Positions 1 to 6,413 of a stretch of DNA of 8,428 bases are shown one piece after another (position 1 is the first letter of the stretch; each line of letters starts with the position of its first letter). A program made the position numbers and the translations under genes. The notes under the pieces were generated by a model. That model worked only from the letters and a program-made list of their open reading frames with translations. It was not told the origin of the DNA and made no database searches. Source of the stretch: Kosmotogaceae bacterium UBA1373 (lineage in GTDB: Bacteria; Thermotogota; Thermotogae; Petrotogales; Kosmotogaceae); assembly GCA_002305955.1 (NCBI GenBank), contig DBRH01000022.1, forward strand, positions 1 to 8,428. The letters run 5' to 3'.

Positions 1-1085
1 AGCATACCTTCGTTTTCGCGAATCTCGACGAAGAGAGGGCTCGAAAGGCCTTCCTTTAAGGAGGCTTTCTTCATGTTGTGAGTCGCTATATCCGAAACGG
101 GACACGGTGTCAGATCACCGTAGGGATTGACGTGTATGAAGCCTTTTCCAGACGATACACAACCCCCGAACAGCTCTTCATCGCCCGGAGAGTGGATTAT
201 GAAAAGTGATTTATTGGCTTTGTAATAGAGAATCTTCTCCCTGAAGCTTTTTCTTTCCTCGCTCTTCAGTACGGCCTCGCTTTCTCCACCGGTGGTTACG
301 TTCAAATCCCCCATGGGGCTACGCGAAACAGACGCCGAACCTCCCTCGTCGGTCGGTATGTATTCGGTGAAGAATCCCAGTTTCGCCCCGCGGTCTATGA
401 AGTAATCCAGGTTTTCGTCTTCCATCCAGAAACGGTGATTCCTTCTTGTTATCGTAACCGATATCCCTCCGACGATTCCGTTTCTGTGAAGTCTTTCCAT
501 TGTACCGACGGCGCTCTCGAAAACTCCCTCGCCCCTTCTCTCGTCGGTCAATTCTCTTCCGCCCTCTACACTTACGACCACGGCCGTGTTGGTCGTTTTC
601 TTGAGTTTCTGGAGTTCGGCCTCCCCGATAGCCGTGCCGTTGGTGAAGATAACGAAGATCCTGTCGCTGTTGCCGAGGCAGATATCTATCAGGCCCGGTA
701 ACATGAAAGGCTCTCCGCCTGCGATGAGAAAAGTATAAACTCCCAGTTCTCTTCCCTGATCGATAACGCTTTCCCAGTCTTGAACAGTCATGACCGATCT
801 TCCCGTAGTAGATGTTCCCGAGTTGCCCAGGGTGCGGGCGAAACAACCGGCGCAGCTGAGATTACAGCGGTTGGTGATGCTGAGAATCATTATCGGCGGA
901 ATCATCAGATCTTCTTCCGCCATTAGAGAGACACGGATATCTTCGGCTTCGTTGAAGGCCTTAAGGAGTTTCGACGCTCCTCTCAGATATCTGGGATTTT
1001 TCATGACCCACGGAAGGAATACTTTCGAAAGTCTTGGATTGACGCTCGCAAAAGCTGCCCCGATCTTTTCCGGTAATAAACTCAT
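1..1085 (-). CDS. Radical SAM/SPASM-type protein, C-terminus beyond window
   Basis: The reading frame is open from the ATG at 1083-1085 to the window edge (361 codons), so the C-terminus is missing. The radical SAM cluster motif CNLSCAGC (C-x3-C-x2-C) sits at residues 74-81, followed by the SAM-contacting GGEP at 123-126. A later segment with Cys309, a GFIHVNPYGDLTPCP stretch and Cys328 resembles a SPASM region, which usually binds further [4Fe-4S] clusters; its last cysteines would lie off the window. The first 60 or so residues form a helical extension before the barrel. Such proteins cleave S-adenosylmethionine to start radical chemistry, often on peptides or cofactors, but I cannot name the substrate and no precursor peptide gene is visible nearby. 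A G-rich ribosome site (AGGGGGGAT, about 1096-1104) supports the start. The gene is co-directional with the upstream operon but 246 bp away, so it is probably a separate unit. Family sure; specific function unknown. Confidence 0.85.
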   Translation of the reverse strand, partial: MSLLPEKIGAAFASVNPRLSKVFLPWVMKNPRYLRGASKLLKAFNEAEDIRVSLMAEEDLMIPPIMILSITNRCNLSCAGCFARTLGNSGTSTTGRSVMTVQDWESVIDQGRELGVYTFLIAGGEPFMLPGLIDICLGNSDRIFVIFTNGTAIGEAELQKLKKTTNTAVVVSVEGGRELTDERRGEGVFESAVGTMERLHRNGIVGGISVTITRRNHRFWMEDENLDYFIDRGAKLGFFTEYIPTDEGGSASVSRSPMGDLNVTTGGESEAVLKSEERKSFREKILYYKANKSLFIIHSPGDEELFGGCVSSGKGFIHVNPYGDLTPCPVSDIATHNMKKASLKEGLSSPLFVEIRENEGM

Positions 1086-1257
1086 ATTCAATTTGATCCC
1101 CCCTAACGAAATGAAGTTTATTCCTGAAATATTAATCTTTTGTTACTCAGCTTTATAGTTTGTCTGAAATCGATTTATCGATCTCGTATTCACGTGCGTT
1201 CTGAGTCTGAGGTCTGGTAGGAGCGGTAGAAGCTGTTCTTCGTTGGTTAAGGAGCGC

Positions 1258-1294
1258 GAGAAGAGGAGAGAGGGAGAGAGAGAAAGAGAGAGAA
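1258..1294. repeat. 37-nt homopurine/homopyrimidine tract
   Basis: The plus strand is unbroken purine over 37 bases, mostly GA repeats; the minus strand, which is the transcribed direction of the genes on both sides, is all pyrimidine. It contains two perfect mirror repeats: 15 nt centred on 1273 and 19 nt centred on 1284. Mirror-symmetric purine tracts can form triplex (H-DNA) in supercoiled DNA. In RNA from the operon upstream this would be an unstructured C/U-rich stretch, as favoured by Rho. The composition is seen directly; either role is inference. Confidence 0.8.
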
Positions 1295-1326
1295 TTCTCG
1301 CCTTCTCATGAGCGGAGCGAACTCTC
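1258..1326 (-). terminator. Possible transcript end of the proline operon
   Basis: Just after the dehydrogenase stop codon, the minus-strand RNA can fold GAGAGUUC (1326-1319) onto GAAUUCUC (1297-1290), an 8-bp stem with one G-U pair and a 21-nt loop. This is followed by more than 30 unbroken pyrimidines. There is no clean U-run, so it is not a textbook intrinsic terminator; a Rho-dependent end at the C/U tract is equally plausible. It lies between the operon and the separately positioned radical SAM gene, where a terminator would be expected. Confidence 0.35.
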
Positions 1327-1331
1327 GATTA

Positions 1332-2906
1332 TCAGGGGATTATCCTCTCGCTTATCGATTTTCCCTGGAGGAAGAGCAGAAGATAATCTCTACCGCCGGC
1401 CTTGGAGTCGGTACCGGACATGTTGAATCCTCCGAAGGGTTGCACTCCCACCAGGGCACCGGTACATTTCCTGTTGAAGTAGAGGTTACCCACGTGGAGA
1501 ATGGCTTTCGCCCTCTCTATACGCTCTCTATTCTTGCTGTAGAGAGAGCCGGTAAGTCCGTATTCCGTTCCGTTGGCGATTCTCATCGCATCCTCGAAAT
1601 CTTTCGCCTTTATAATGGCCGTTACGGGACCGAAGATCTCCTCCTGCGCAATCACAGCGTCCGGTGGCACGTCGAAAAAAACCGTAGGCTCTATGAAGAA
1701 GCCCGTTCCGCCGAGAGGCTTGCCTCCTGTCAGGAGTCTTCCCTCGCTCTTTCCTTTATCGATATAGCCGAGTATTCTCTTCATGGCGTCCTCGTTTATT
1801 ACCGGACCCATGTGGTTGTCGGGATCGGTGGTTTCTCCGACAGTCAATTTCTCGGTCTTTTCTTTGATCTTCGCCACCATCTCTTCGTAAACGTCTTCGA
1901 CCACGATTATCCTCGAGCCGGCCGAGCATTTTTGCCCCTGGAACCCGAAAGCGCTCGCCACGGCGCCAATCGAAGCGGCCTCGAGATCTGCAGTTTCGTC
2001 AACGACGACGCAGTCTTTACCGCCCATTTCCAGAACGACTCTCTTTATCCATTTCTGACCGGCACGATGCCTGGCGGCCAGTTCGTTTATCCTCAGGCCG
2101 ACCTCCTTAGATCCGGTGAAGGATACGAAACGGATGGCCGGATTTTCAACTATGTAATCGCCTATCTCTCCGCCGGAGCCGGGAATGAAGTTTACGACTC
2201 CATCGGGGAGACCGGCTTCCTTCAGTATCTGTACGAATTTTGCGGCGATCACCGGCGAATCCGAGGCCGGCTTGAGCAGGACGCAGTTCCCGGAAACGGC
2301 CGCGGCCGTAGTCATGCCGGCCATTATGGCGCAGGGAAAGTTCCAGGGCGGAATCACCGCTCCGACGCCAACTGGTATGTATCGCAATAGATTGTACTCT
2401 CCCGGAACCTGAACGACCGGTTGAGGTTCGTCGTAACGCAGCGCCTCACGGCTGTAGAATTCGAGGAAATCTATCGCCTCGGCGAGATCGGCGTCGGCCT
2501 CTATCCAGCTCTTCCCAACTTCCAGTATCATCGTGGCATCGAGTTCGAAGCGTCTATAGCGCATGATTTCCGCCGCCCTCAGGAAAGGTTTTATCCTTTC
2601 GAAAGCTGGCAACAATCTCCAGCTTTCGAAGGTTTTGTAAGCGCACTTCAGGGCCTTATCCACTATCTCCCTGTTCGCCTTCGAGACTCTACCGACGATC
2701 TCTTCGGGATTTGCCGGGTTGTGCGAGAGAATCTTCTTTTCGGTTGAGATGGACTCTCCCCCGATCACGAGATCGTACTCCTTGTGTTCCGATCTCAGCA
2801 ACTCTATAGCCCTCCACATTTTCTCCCTCATACCTGGGTCGGAGGGGTCGATGTAAGACTCGTTACGGAATGGCGGTATTACCATGTAATTGGTTGCCTC
2901 CAGCAT
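1332..2906 (-). CDS. rocA: 1-pyrroline-5-carboxylate dehydrogenase (L-glutamate gamma-semialdehyde dehydrogenase)
   Basis: This 524-residue aldehyde dehydrogenase would oxidise glutamate semialdehyde, the open form of pyrroline-5-carboxylate, to glutamate with NAD(P)+ in the cytoplasm, the second step of proline breakdown. Family residues are visible: PPWNFP (Asn189), KPAS (Lys212), FTGS at 263-266, the general base Glu293 in LEMGGK, the catalytic Cys327 in GQKCSAG, and EEIFGP at 422-427. The C-terminal stretch NRKCTGALVGVQPFGG with SGTDSKAGG at 497-505 is characteristic of the monofunctional RocA/PutC group rather than general aldehyde dehydrogenases. Length matches the roughly 515-residue Bacillus RocA. 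The ATG is fixed by an ideal AGGAGGT at 2912-2918, five bases upstream. It follows the beta subunit gene after 20 bp and is the last gene of the operon. Its identity is the best clue that the flavin complex acts on proline. A related semialdehyde, such as that from hydroxyproline, is the main alternative substrate. Confidence 0.9.
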   Translation of the reverse strand: MLEATNYMVIPPFRNESYIDPSDPGMREKMWRAIELLRSEHKEYDLVIGGESISTEKKILSHNPANPEEIVGRVSKANREIVDKALKCAYKTFESWRLLPAFERIKPFLRAAEIMRYRRFELDATMILEVGKSWIEADADLAEAIDFLEFYSREALRYDEPQPVVQVPGEYNLLRYIPVGVGAVIPPWNFPCAIMAGMTTAAAVSGNCVLLKPASDSPVIAAKFVQILKEAGLPDGVVNFIPGSGGEIGDYIVENPAIRFVSFTGSKEVGLRINELAARHRAGQKWIKRVVLEMGGKDCVVVDETADLEAASIGAVASAFGFQGQKCSAGSRIIVVEDVYEEMVAKIKEKTEKLTVGETTDPDNHMGPVINEDAMKRILGYIDKGKSEGRLLTGGKPLGGTGFFIEPTVFFDVPPDAVIAQEEIFGPVTAIIKAKDFEDAMRIANGTEYGLTGSLYSKNRERIERAKAILHVGNLYFNRKCTGALVGVQPFGGFNMSGTDSKAGGRDYLLLFLQGKSISERIIP

Positions 2907-2926
2907 TTCTTACCTCCTATGATTTC

Positions 2927-4069
2927 CTATACTACGTTTTTCTCTCTGGTGAAACCACGCTCGAATCTCTGCAGGCTCAGGTTGGATATATCCACGCTCC
3001 TGGGCTCACCGAAGACTATCCATTCGGCCAGGGCCTCTCCGACTGCCGGTGCGAGCATGAAACCGTGTCCCGAGAAGCCTATTGCAAAGTAGAAGTCCTC
3101 TATTTCGTTCGACCTGTCTATTATCGGTTGCGCATCGGGAGACATGTTGTAGAGTCCGGCCCAGTGCCTGAGGATCCTCACATCCTTCAGGAACGGAAAG
3201 AACCGTGGCATTTTGTCAGACATCTCCTTGAGGAACTTCCAGGTAGGTGTTATCTCCAGTCCCGGAAGCTCGTCTCTGTCGCCCTGTCCCATGATGAAAT
3301 TTCCCGATCCGGTTTGCCTTATATAGAAATTGTTCACGAAGCTTATGACCAGTGGGTCTAGAATGTGCTCCAGCGGTTCGGTAACGAATATCTGGTGTCT
3401 GTAGGATTCGGTTGGAAGGTTTAGTCCGACCATTTCTCCCGCCTGGTGGGAATAACCGCCTGCGGCGTTGACCACAATTCCCGTTTCGATCTCTCCCCTG
3501 TCAGTAACCACGGTCCTGATTTTGCCGTTCTCTACCAGCACTCTCTTTGCGTCTGTATGCGTTAGTACGTTGACTCCCATTTTCTCAGCGGCCCTCGCAT
3601 AGCCGAAGGTAGTCAGGTGGGGATTGGCATGGCCGTCGCTAGGACAGTACGCCGACAGTTTCAGACCTTCAAGGTTCATGAAGGGGAATTTCCGGACCGT
3701 CTCTTCCCGTGAGAGCAGGACGACATCGAGTCCCTCTTCCTGTTGCATGGCGACGTTCTTCTTAAAGAGTGCCTCCTCCTCTTCGGTGTACGCTAGAAGC
3801 AGGTACCCTCCCTGAAAGTATTCGATATTCAGTCCGACTTCCCTTTCGAAGTTTTTGAAGTGTTCGACGCTTCTCATGGCCAGCCGGACGTTCATTCTTT
3901 CCGACCACTGCTGCCTGATTCCCCCACCGCACCTTCCGGTCGAGCCGGAAGAGAGATAATCTCTTTCGAGAAGCACTACATCGGTAAGTCCGTTTTTGGC
4001 CAGATAATAGGCCGTGGCGGAACCGACGACACCGCCACCGATTATCGTTACGCACGCCTTATTTTTCAT
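2927..4069 (-). CDS. FAD-dependent oxidoreductase, proline dehydrogenase beta-type subunit (DAO family)
   Basis: This 380-residue DAO-fold flavoprotein is likely the catalytic subunit that oxidises the amine at its C-N bond. It opens with the FAD-binding GGGVVGSATA (residues 11-20) and ELER-like LLERD at 33-37. RCGGGIRQQW (46-55), the SYRHQ at 222-226, RHWAGLYNMSPDAQPII (301-317) and GFSGHGFMLAPAVGE (331-345) match, from memory, the beta subunit of archaeal dye-linked L-proline dehydrogenase. The same fold includes sarcosine oxidase beta, opine oxidase B, D-hydroxyproline dehydrogenase and HcnC. Gene order with gamma, alpha and pyrroline-5-carboxylate dehydrogenase favours proline. An in-frame TAA lies 12 bases before the ATG, so no longer start exists. 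Unlike its neighbours it has only a weak ribosome site (AAGTGA, 4078-4083), so its translation may depend on upstream context. The fold is certain; the substrate is inferred. Confidence 0.82.
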   Translation of the reverse strand: MKNKACVTIIGGGVVGSATAYYLAKNGLTDVVLLERDYLSSGSTGRCGGGIRQQWSERMNVRLAMRSVEHFKNFEREVGLNIEYFQGGYLLLAYTEEEEALFKKNVAMQQEEGLDVVLLSREETVRKFPFMNLEGLKLSAYCPSDGHANPHLTTFGYARAAEKMGVNVLTHTDAKRVLVENGKIRTVVTDRGEIETGIVVNAAGGYSHQAGEMVGLNLPTESYRHQIFVTEPLEHILDPLVISFVNNFYIRQTGSGNFIMGQGDRDELPGLEITPTWKFLKEMSDKMPRFFPFLKDVRILRHWAGLYNMSPDAQPIIDRSNEIEDFYFAIGFSGHGFMLAPAVGEALAEWIVFGEPRSVDISNLSLQRFERGFTREKNVV

Positions 4070-4076
4070 AAAGTAG

Positions 4077-4185
4077 TCACTTTAGAGACCCGTGAACTAA
4101 TTCGCGGAAAGCGACATTCCCTCCTTTCATATAACGTAGTGTCCGAAACACTCAGGCTAGTCAACTTCGGGCCAAGCCTGCTACT
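4077..4185 (-). promoter_or_regulatory. Alpha-beta intercistronic region with two adjacent hairpins and a stranded ribosome site
   Basis: This is the only sizeable gap in the operon. In the transcript direction it holds CAGGCT/AGCCTG arms (4175-4180 and 4153-4158, 16-nt loop), then directly AGTGT-TTCGG-ACACT (4152-4138), then a strong AAAGGAGGGA (about 4117-4126) that is some 50 bases too far from the beta ATG to serve it. A tiny frame, ATG 4128-4130 to TGA 4077-4079 (17 residues), crosses this site and ends seven bases before beta. There is no U-run after either hairpin, so simple termination is unlikely; RNA processing or control of subunit ratio is more plausible. The elements are seen; their function is inference. 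Confidence 0.4.
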
Positions 4186-6000
4186 TCACTCGTGGGTGAC
4201 CTTCGCATTTCTTTCGATCGCTCCGAAACTCACCGGAATCGCCGGCGGCCTCAGGGTTCCCGGAGATAATTTTTCTACAGGCACTCCCGTCTCGCCGGAA
4301 AGAATCATGAGCGTGTTGAGACGACAGGTTCTGCCGCCGCACGGTCCCATGCTTACCCTCAGATACCTTCGGAGTTCTTCGAAATCGACATATCCCTCTC
4401 TTATGGCTTTCTTCACCTGCTCGACGGTTATCTCTTCGCAGCGACAGATCAGAGAGCTTTCTTCTCTGTTCGTCACATGTATGTGGCGAACGTCTCTACC
4501 CAGTTCTTCTGGAACGGTAAGATACACTATGTTCGTTTTGTTTGCCGACCTGGTGACGCGATCTACCCTTGCCGTGCAGAGTACCTCTCCACTCCTGCCG
4601 GTTGCATAAACCGACTGGCCCTTCTCGGGAACGGGGAGAAACTCGTAGGGGATTCCCACCAGAGCCATTCCGTCCTCCCTCTCCTGATACATGAATATTG
4701 CGAGACCCGGGCACTTGGTAGCGCAGACTCCACAGCCCGTACACCTGGAATAATCTATGACGGGCACGTCGTTTATATTCTCTCCAACCGTTATCGCTCC
4801 GACCGGGCAGCTCGTCTCGCAGGGGTTGCACGGTATCGCCTCGAAACATTCGATTATCGGTCTCAACTTTCCCCTGAACTCCCCGGACCTGTTCACCTCG
4901 CCCTCTACGTACCTGGCCGGTTGTGTCACCAGATCCATCTTCTCAAGACCGGAGCGTATCTTCGAAGATGTCGGTCCGCTCCGGAACGCGCTCAGGGTTT
5001 CTTTGAGTTCTTCCAGTCGCGTTTCGTTACACTTCCCCTTTATATCCTTCACTATGTTAAGACCGGCGATTCTGCCTTCGATCATCGCGGTAGTCGCTTC
5101 CTCGATACCAGAGACATCCCCGGCCACGAAAACTCTGTCGATCGTCGTTCTCATATCGCTATCGTGCAGGGGAACGTAACCGCCGAGTTCTGGTATGTAT
5201 TTCAGCTGGCCTCCTGCCTGAGCCACCAGCTCGGCCGATGGTGTGAGCCCTACGGCTATACAGACGGTGTCTATCACCATTTCTCTCTCCGTTCCCGGCA
5301 CCGGTCTCCAGCGCTCGTCGAGGGCCGTGATCAGCGCGCCGTTCACGGACTTCTCCCCGATAGCCTTGAGGATGGTATGGTTCAGGAGAACGGGGATGCC
5401 CAGTCTTTTTACCTTGTCCGCGTGTACACGGTAACCGCCTATGCGGCTGGAAGCCTCCAGTATCGCTTTGACTTCGACTCCGGCCTGGTCCAGCTGGTAA
5501 GAAACGATCAATCCGATGTTGCCCGAACCGATCATGAGCACGCTCTTTCCAGGAAGGATTCCGAACTGATTCATCAGGGTCTGTACGGCACCCGCCCCGT
5601 AAACTCCGGGGAGATCGTTGTTGTCGAACTGCAGAAATTTCTCCGAAGCGCCCGTAGCCACAAGAAGTCGCGTAGGGTTATAGAGATAGGTACTGTCGCT
5701 TCGCCTGTCAAGAACGGGAACGCCGTCGGGATAGACGGCAAGGACCGATGACTCGCAAGCTAAAATGACCTGCGGGTAAAGAGAAAGTTCCTTCAACAGT
5801 TTGCCGGCTATTTCCATTCCTCTGGTGGAAGCGTAGAAGTTCTCGTTTCCGAAGAATTTATGGGTCTGTTTCACCAGCTGTCCCCCTGGCGAAATACCTT
5901 CGTCCACCACCAGCACTCTCAACCCTTCACGAGCCGCTTCTATGGCGCCGCAAAGCCCGGCCGGCCCTCCGCCCAGGACTAGAAGATCGGGATTATTCAC
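4186..6000 (-). CDS. FAD/NAD(P)-type oxidoreductase alpha subunit with inserted ferredoxin and BFD-like [2Fe-2S] domain
   Basis: This is the large electron-transfer subunit of the amine/proline dehydrogenase complex. With the start used here it has 604 residues: a first Rossmann site GGGPAG (10-15), a second GSGNIG (158-163) and the FAD-contacting VFVAGD (290-295) of the pyridine-nucleotide disulfide oxidoreductase fold. A ferredoxin segment follows, with Cys385, 391, 394, 398 and Cys420, 423, 426, 430; then a C-terminal BFD-like domain with Cys519, 521, 554, 559 (CRC ... CGGRTC). Shorter relatives include HcnB, opine oxidase A and archaeal proline dehydrogenase alpha, which are usually near 500 residues, so the ferredoxin part looks like the extra. 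The start is chosen as GTG 5998-6000 because GAGGTGAG (6005-6012) is well placed for it; an in-frame GTG at 6007-6009 would add three residues. It overlaps the gamma stop by 8 bases, implying coupled translation. The terminal electron acceptor is not evident. Confidence 0.85.
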   Translation of the reverse strand: MNNPDLLVLGGGPAGLCGAIEAAREGLRVLVVDEGISPGGQLVKQTHKFFGNENFYASTRGMEIAGKLLKELSLYPQVILACESSVLAVYPDGVPVLDRRSDSTYLYNPTRLLVATGASEKFLQFDNNDLPGVYGAGAVQTLMNQFGILPGKSVLMIGSGNIGLIVSYQLDQAGVEVKAILEASSRIGGYRVHADKVKRLGIPVLLNHTILKAIGEKSVNGALITALDERWRPVPGTEREMVIDTVCIAVGLTPSAELVAQAGGQLKYIPELGGYVPLHDSDMRTTIDRVFVAGDVSGIEEATTAMIEGRIAGLNIVKDIKGKCNETRLEELKETLSAFRSGPTSSKIRSGLEKMDLVTQPARYVEGEVNRSGEFRGKLRPIIECFEAIPCNPCETSCPVGAITVGENINDVPVIDYSRCTGCGVCATKCPGLAIFMYQEREDGMALVGIPYEFLPVPEKGQSVYATGRSGEVLCTARVDRVTRSANKTNIVYLTVPEELGRDVRHIHVTNREESSLICRCEEITVEQVKKAIREGYVDFEELRRYLRVSMGPCGGRTCRLNTLMILSGETGVPVEKLSPGTLRPPAIPVSFGAIERNAKVTHE

Positions 6001-6304
6001 TTTTCTCACCTCTGCCTTTCTGCGTTCGAACTCTCATACCCTCTTTCACCGGAGTGATGCAAGTTCTTACGTTCGCTTTTCCATCGACTTCCATCAGGCA
6101 TGAAGAACACTTACCGATTGCGCAGAACAGTCCCTGAGGTCTTGAACCTTTGGGCGTAATTCGCAACATTCTCACGCCGTTTGCGTGAAGGGCGGCCGCT
6201 ATTGTCTCGCCTTCGTATGCCTGCATTTGCACGTCTTCAAAATAAAAAACGATCTTTTCACCTCTTTCGAATTTGAGAAGAGGATGTTCTACGATTCTTT
6301 CCAA
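5993..6304 (-). CDS. Small [2Fe-2S] ferredoxin-like subunit (HcnA/gamma type)
   Basis: This 103-residue protein has the plant-type [2Fe-2S] ligand pattern Cys61-x4-Cys66-x2-Cys69-x12-Cys82 within GLFCAIGKCSSCLMEV and RTC, as in the Fer2_4 family. These small proteins are stable subunits of HcnABC, opine oxidase and D-hydroxyproline dehydrogenase complexes, where they pass electrons between the flavins and the outside carrier. It is the first gene of the operon and overlaps alpha, as is common for such complexes. The start is a TTG: GGAGGC at 6311-6316 lies exactly six bases before it, and the ATG that straddles this site is out of frame. Initiating at TTG may hold expression down. The family is clear; the position in the electron path is inferred from homologous complexes. 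Confidence 0.85.
   Translation of the reverse strand: MERIVEHPLLKFERGEKIVFYFEDVQMQAYEGETIAAALHANGVRMLRITPKGSRPQGLFCAIGKCSSCLMEVDGKANVRTCITPVKEGMRVRTQKGRGEKSE
6005..6012 (-). promoter_or_regulatory. Ribosome binding site inside the gamma 3' end for alpha
   Basis: GAGGTGAG on the minus strand lies four bases before the GTG at 5998-6000. The earlier GTG (6007-6009) overlaps this site and has only a weak AAAGG behind it, so the later start is preferred. The site is within the gamma coding sequence, consistent with translational coupling. Confidence 0.6.
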
Positions 6305-6310
6305 GATATC

Positions 6311-6316
6311 GCCTCC
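6311..6316 (-). promoter_or_regulatory. Ribosome binding site for the TTG-started gamma gene
   Basis: GGAGGC on the minus strand, six bases before the TTG codon at 6302-6304. It decides the start, since the only nearby upstream ATG (overlapping this site) is out of frame and has no site of its own. Confidence 0.7.
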
Positions 6317-6333
6317 ATTTACTGAGCATTACA

Positions 6334-6339
6334 ATTATA
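6334..6339 (-). promoter_or_regulatory. Probable -10 box of the leftward proline operon
   Basis: A perfect TATAAT on the minus strand, which would start RNA near 6327 and give a leader of about 22 bases before the gamma TTG. The hexamer at 17-bp spacing (TTCTTC, 6357-6362) matches TTGACA poorly, so an activator may be needed. One arm of a 9-bp inverted repeat lies directly upstream, inside the spacer. Confidence 0.5.
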
Positions 6340-6367
6340 AGTATTCCGGCTCTGAGGAAGAAGGCCA

Positions 6368-6383
6368 GCATACCGATGCATAC
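6368..6383. repeat. Direct repeat GCATAC, 10-bp phase
   Basis: GCATAC occurs at 6368-6373 and 6378-6383, one helical turn apart, just upstream of the leftward promoter and between the two divergent -10 boxes. This placement suits an activator or repressor site on one DNA face, but the repeat is short and its role is a guess. Confidence 0.3.
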
Positions 6384-6404
6384 TCCCGAACAAACAAAAT
6401 AAGC

Positions 6405-6413
6405 TGCTATAAT
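6405..6413 (+). promoter_or_regulatory. Probable extended -10 promoter of the rightward genes
   Basis: TGCTATAAT on the plus strand is a perfect TATAAT preceded by the TGn extension, which can work without a good -35 hexamer; none is seen at 16-18 bp. Transcription would start near 6420, leaving an untranslated leader of about 80 bases before the phosphodiesterase gene. Confidence 0.5.

Noticed and set aside
319..846. Minus-strand 175-codon frame within the radical SAM gene
   Set aside because: It is a different frame of the same strand; the overlapping frame holds the CNLSCAGC and GGEP motifs, while this one is arginine-rich and without domains.
1258..1294. GA repeats as a CRISPR or tandem array
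   Set aside because: There are no spaced repeat units or spacers; it is a simple low-complexity purine run.
1308..2390. Long plus-strand frame (360 codons) opposite the aldehyde dehydrogenase
   Set aside because: It is antisense to a clear RocA-type gene with all catalytic residues, has no recognisable domain, and its start lies in the purine-rich gap without a proper ribosome site position.
4690..4860. Ferredoxin segment as a separate gene or frame fusion error
   Set aside because: The frame is continuous through both flanking domains with no stop, no internal ribosome site and no change in coding character, so it belongs to the alpha subunit.
4477..5751. Long plus-strand frame (424 codons) opposite the alpha subunit
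   Set aside because: It is antisense to a well-defined multi-domain oxidoreductase; its predicted protein is rich in Arg/His/Ser with no domain, typical of a shadow frame.
2927..6304. Hydrogen cyanide synthase (HcnABC)
   Set aside because: The three subunits share the HcnABC architecture, but the adjoining pyrroline-5-carboxylate dehydrogenase and the beta motifs shared with proline dehydrogenase point to proline or a related amine, not glycine.
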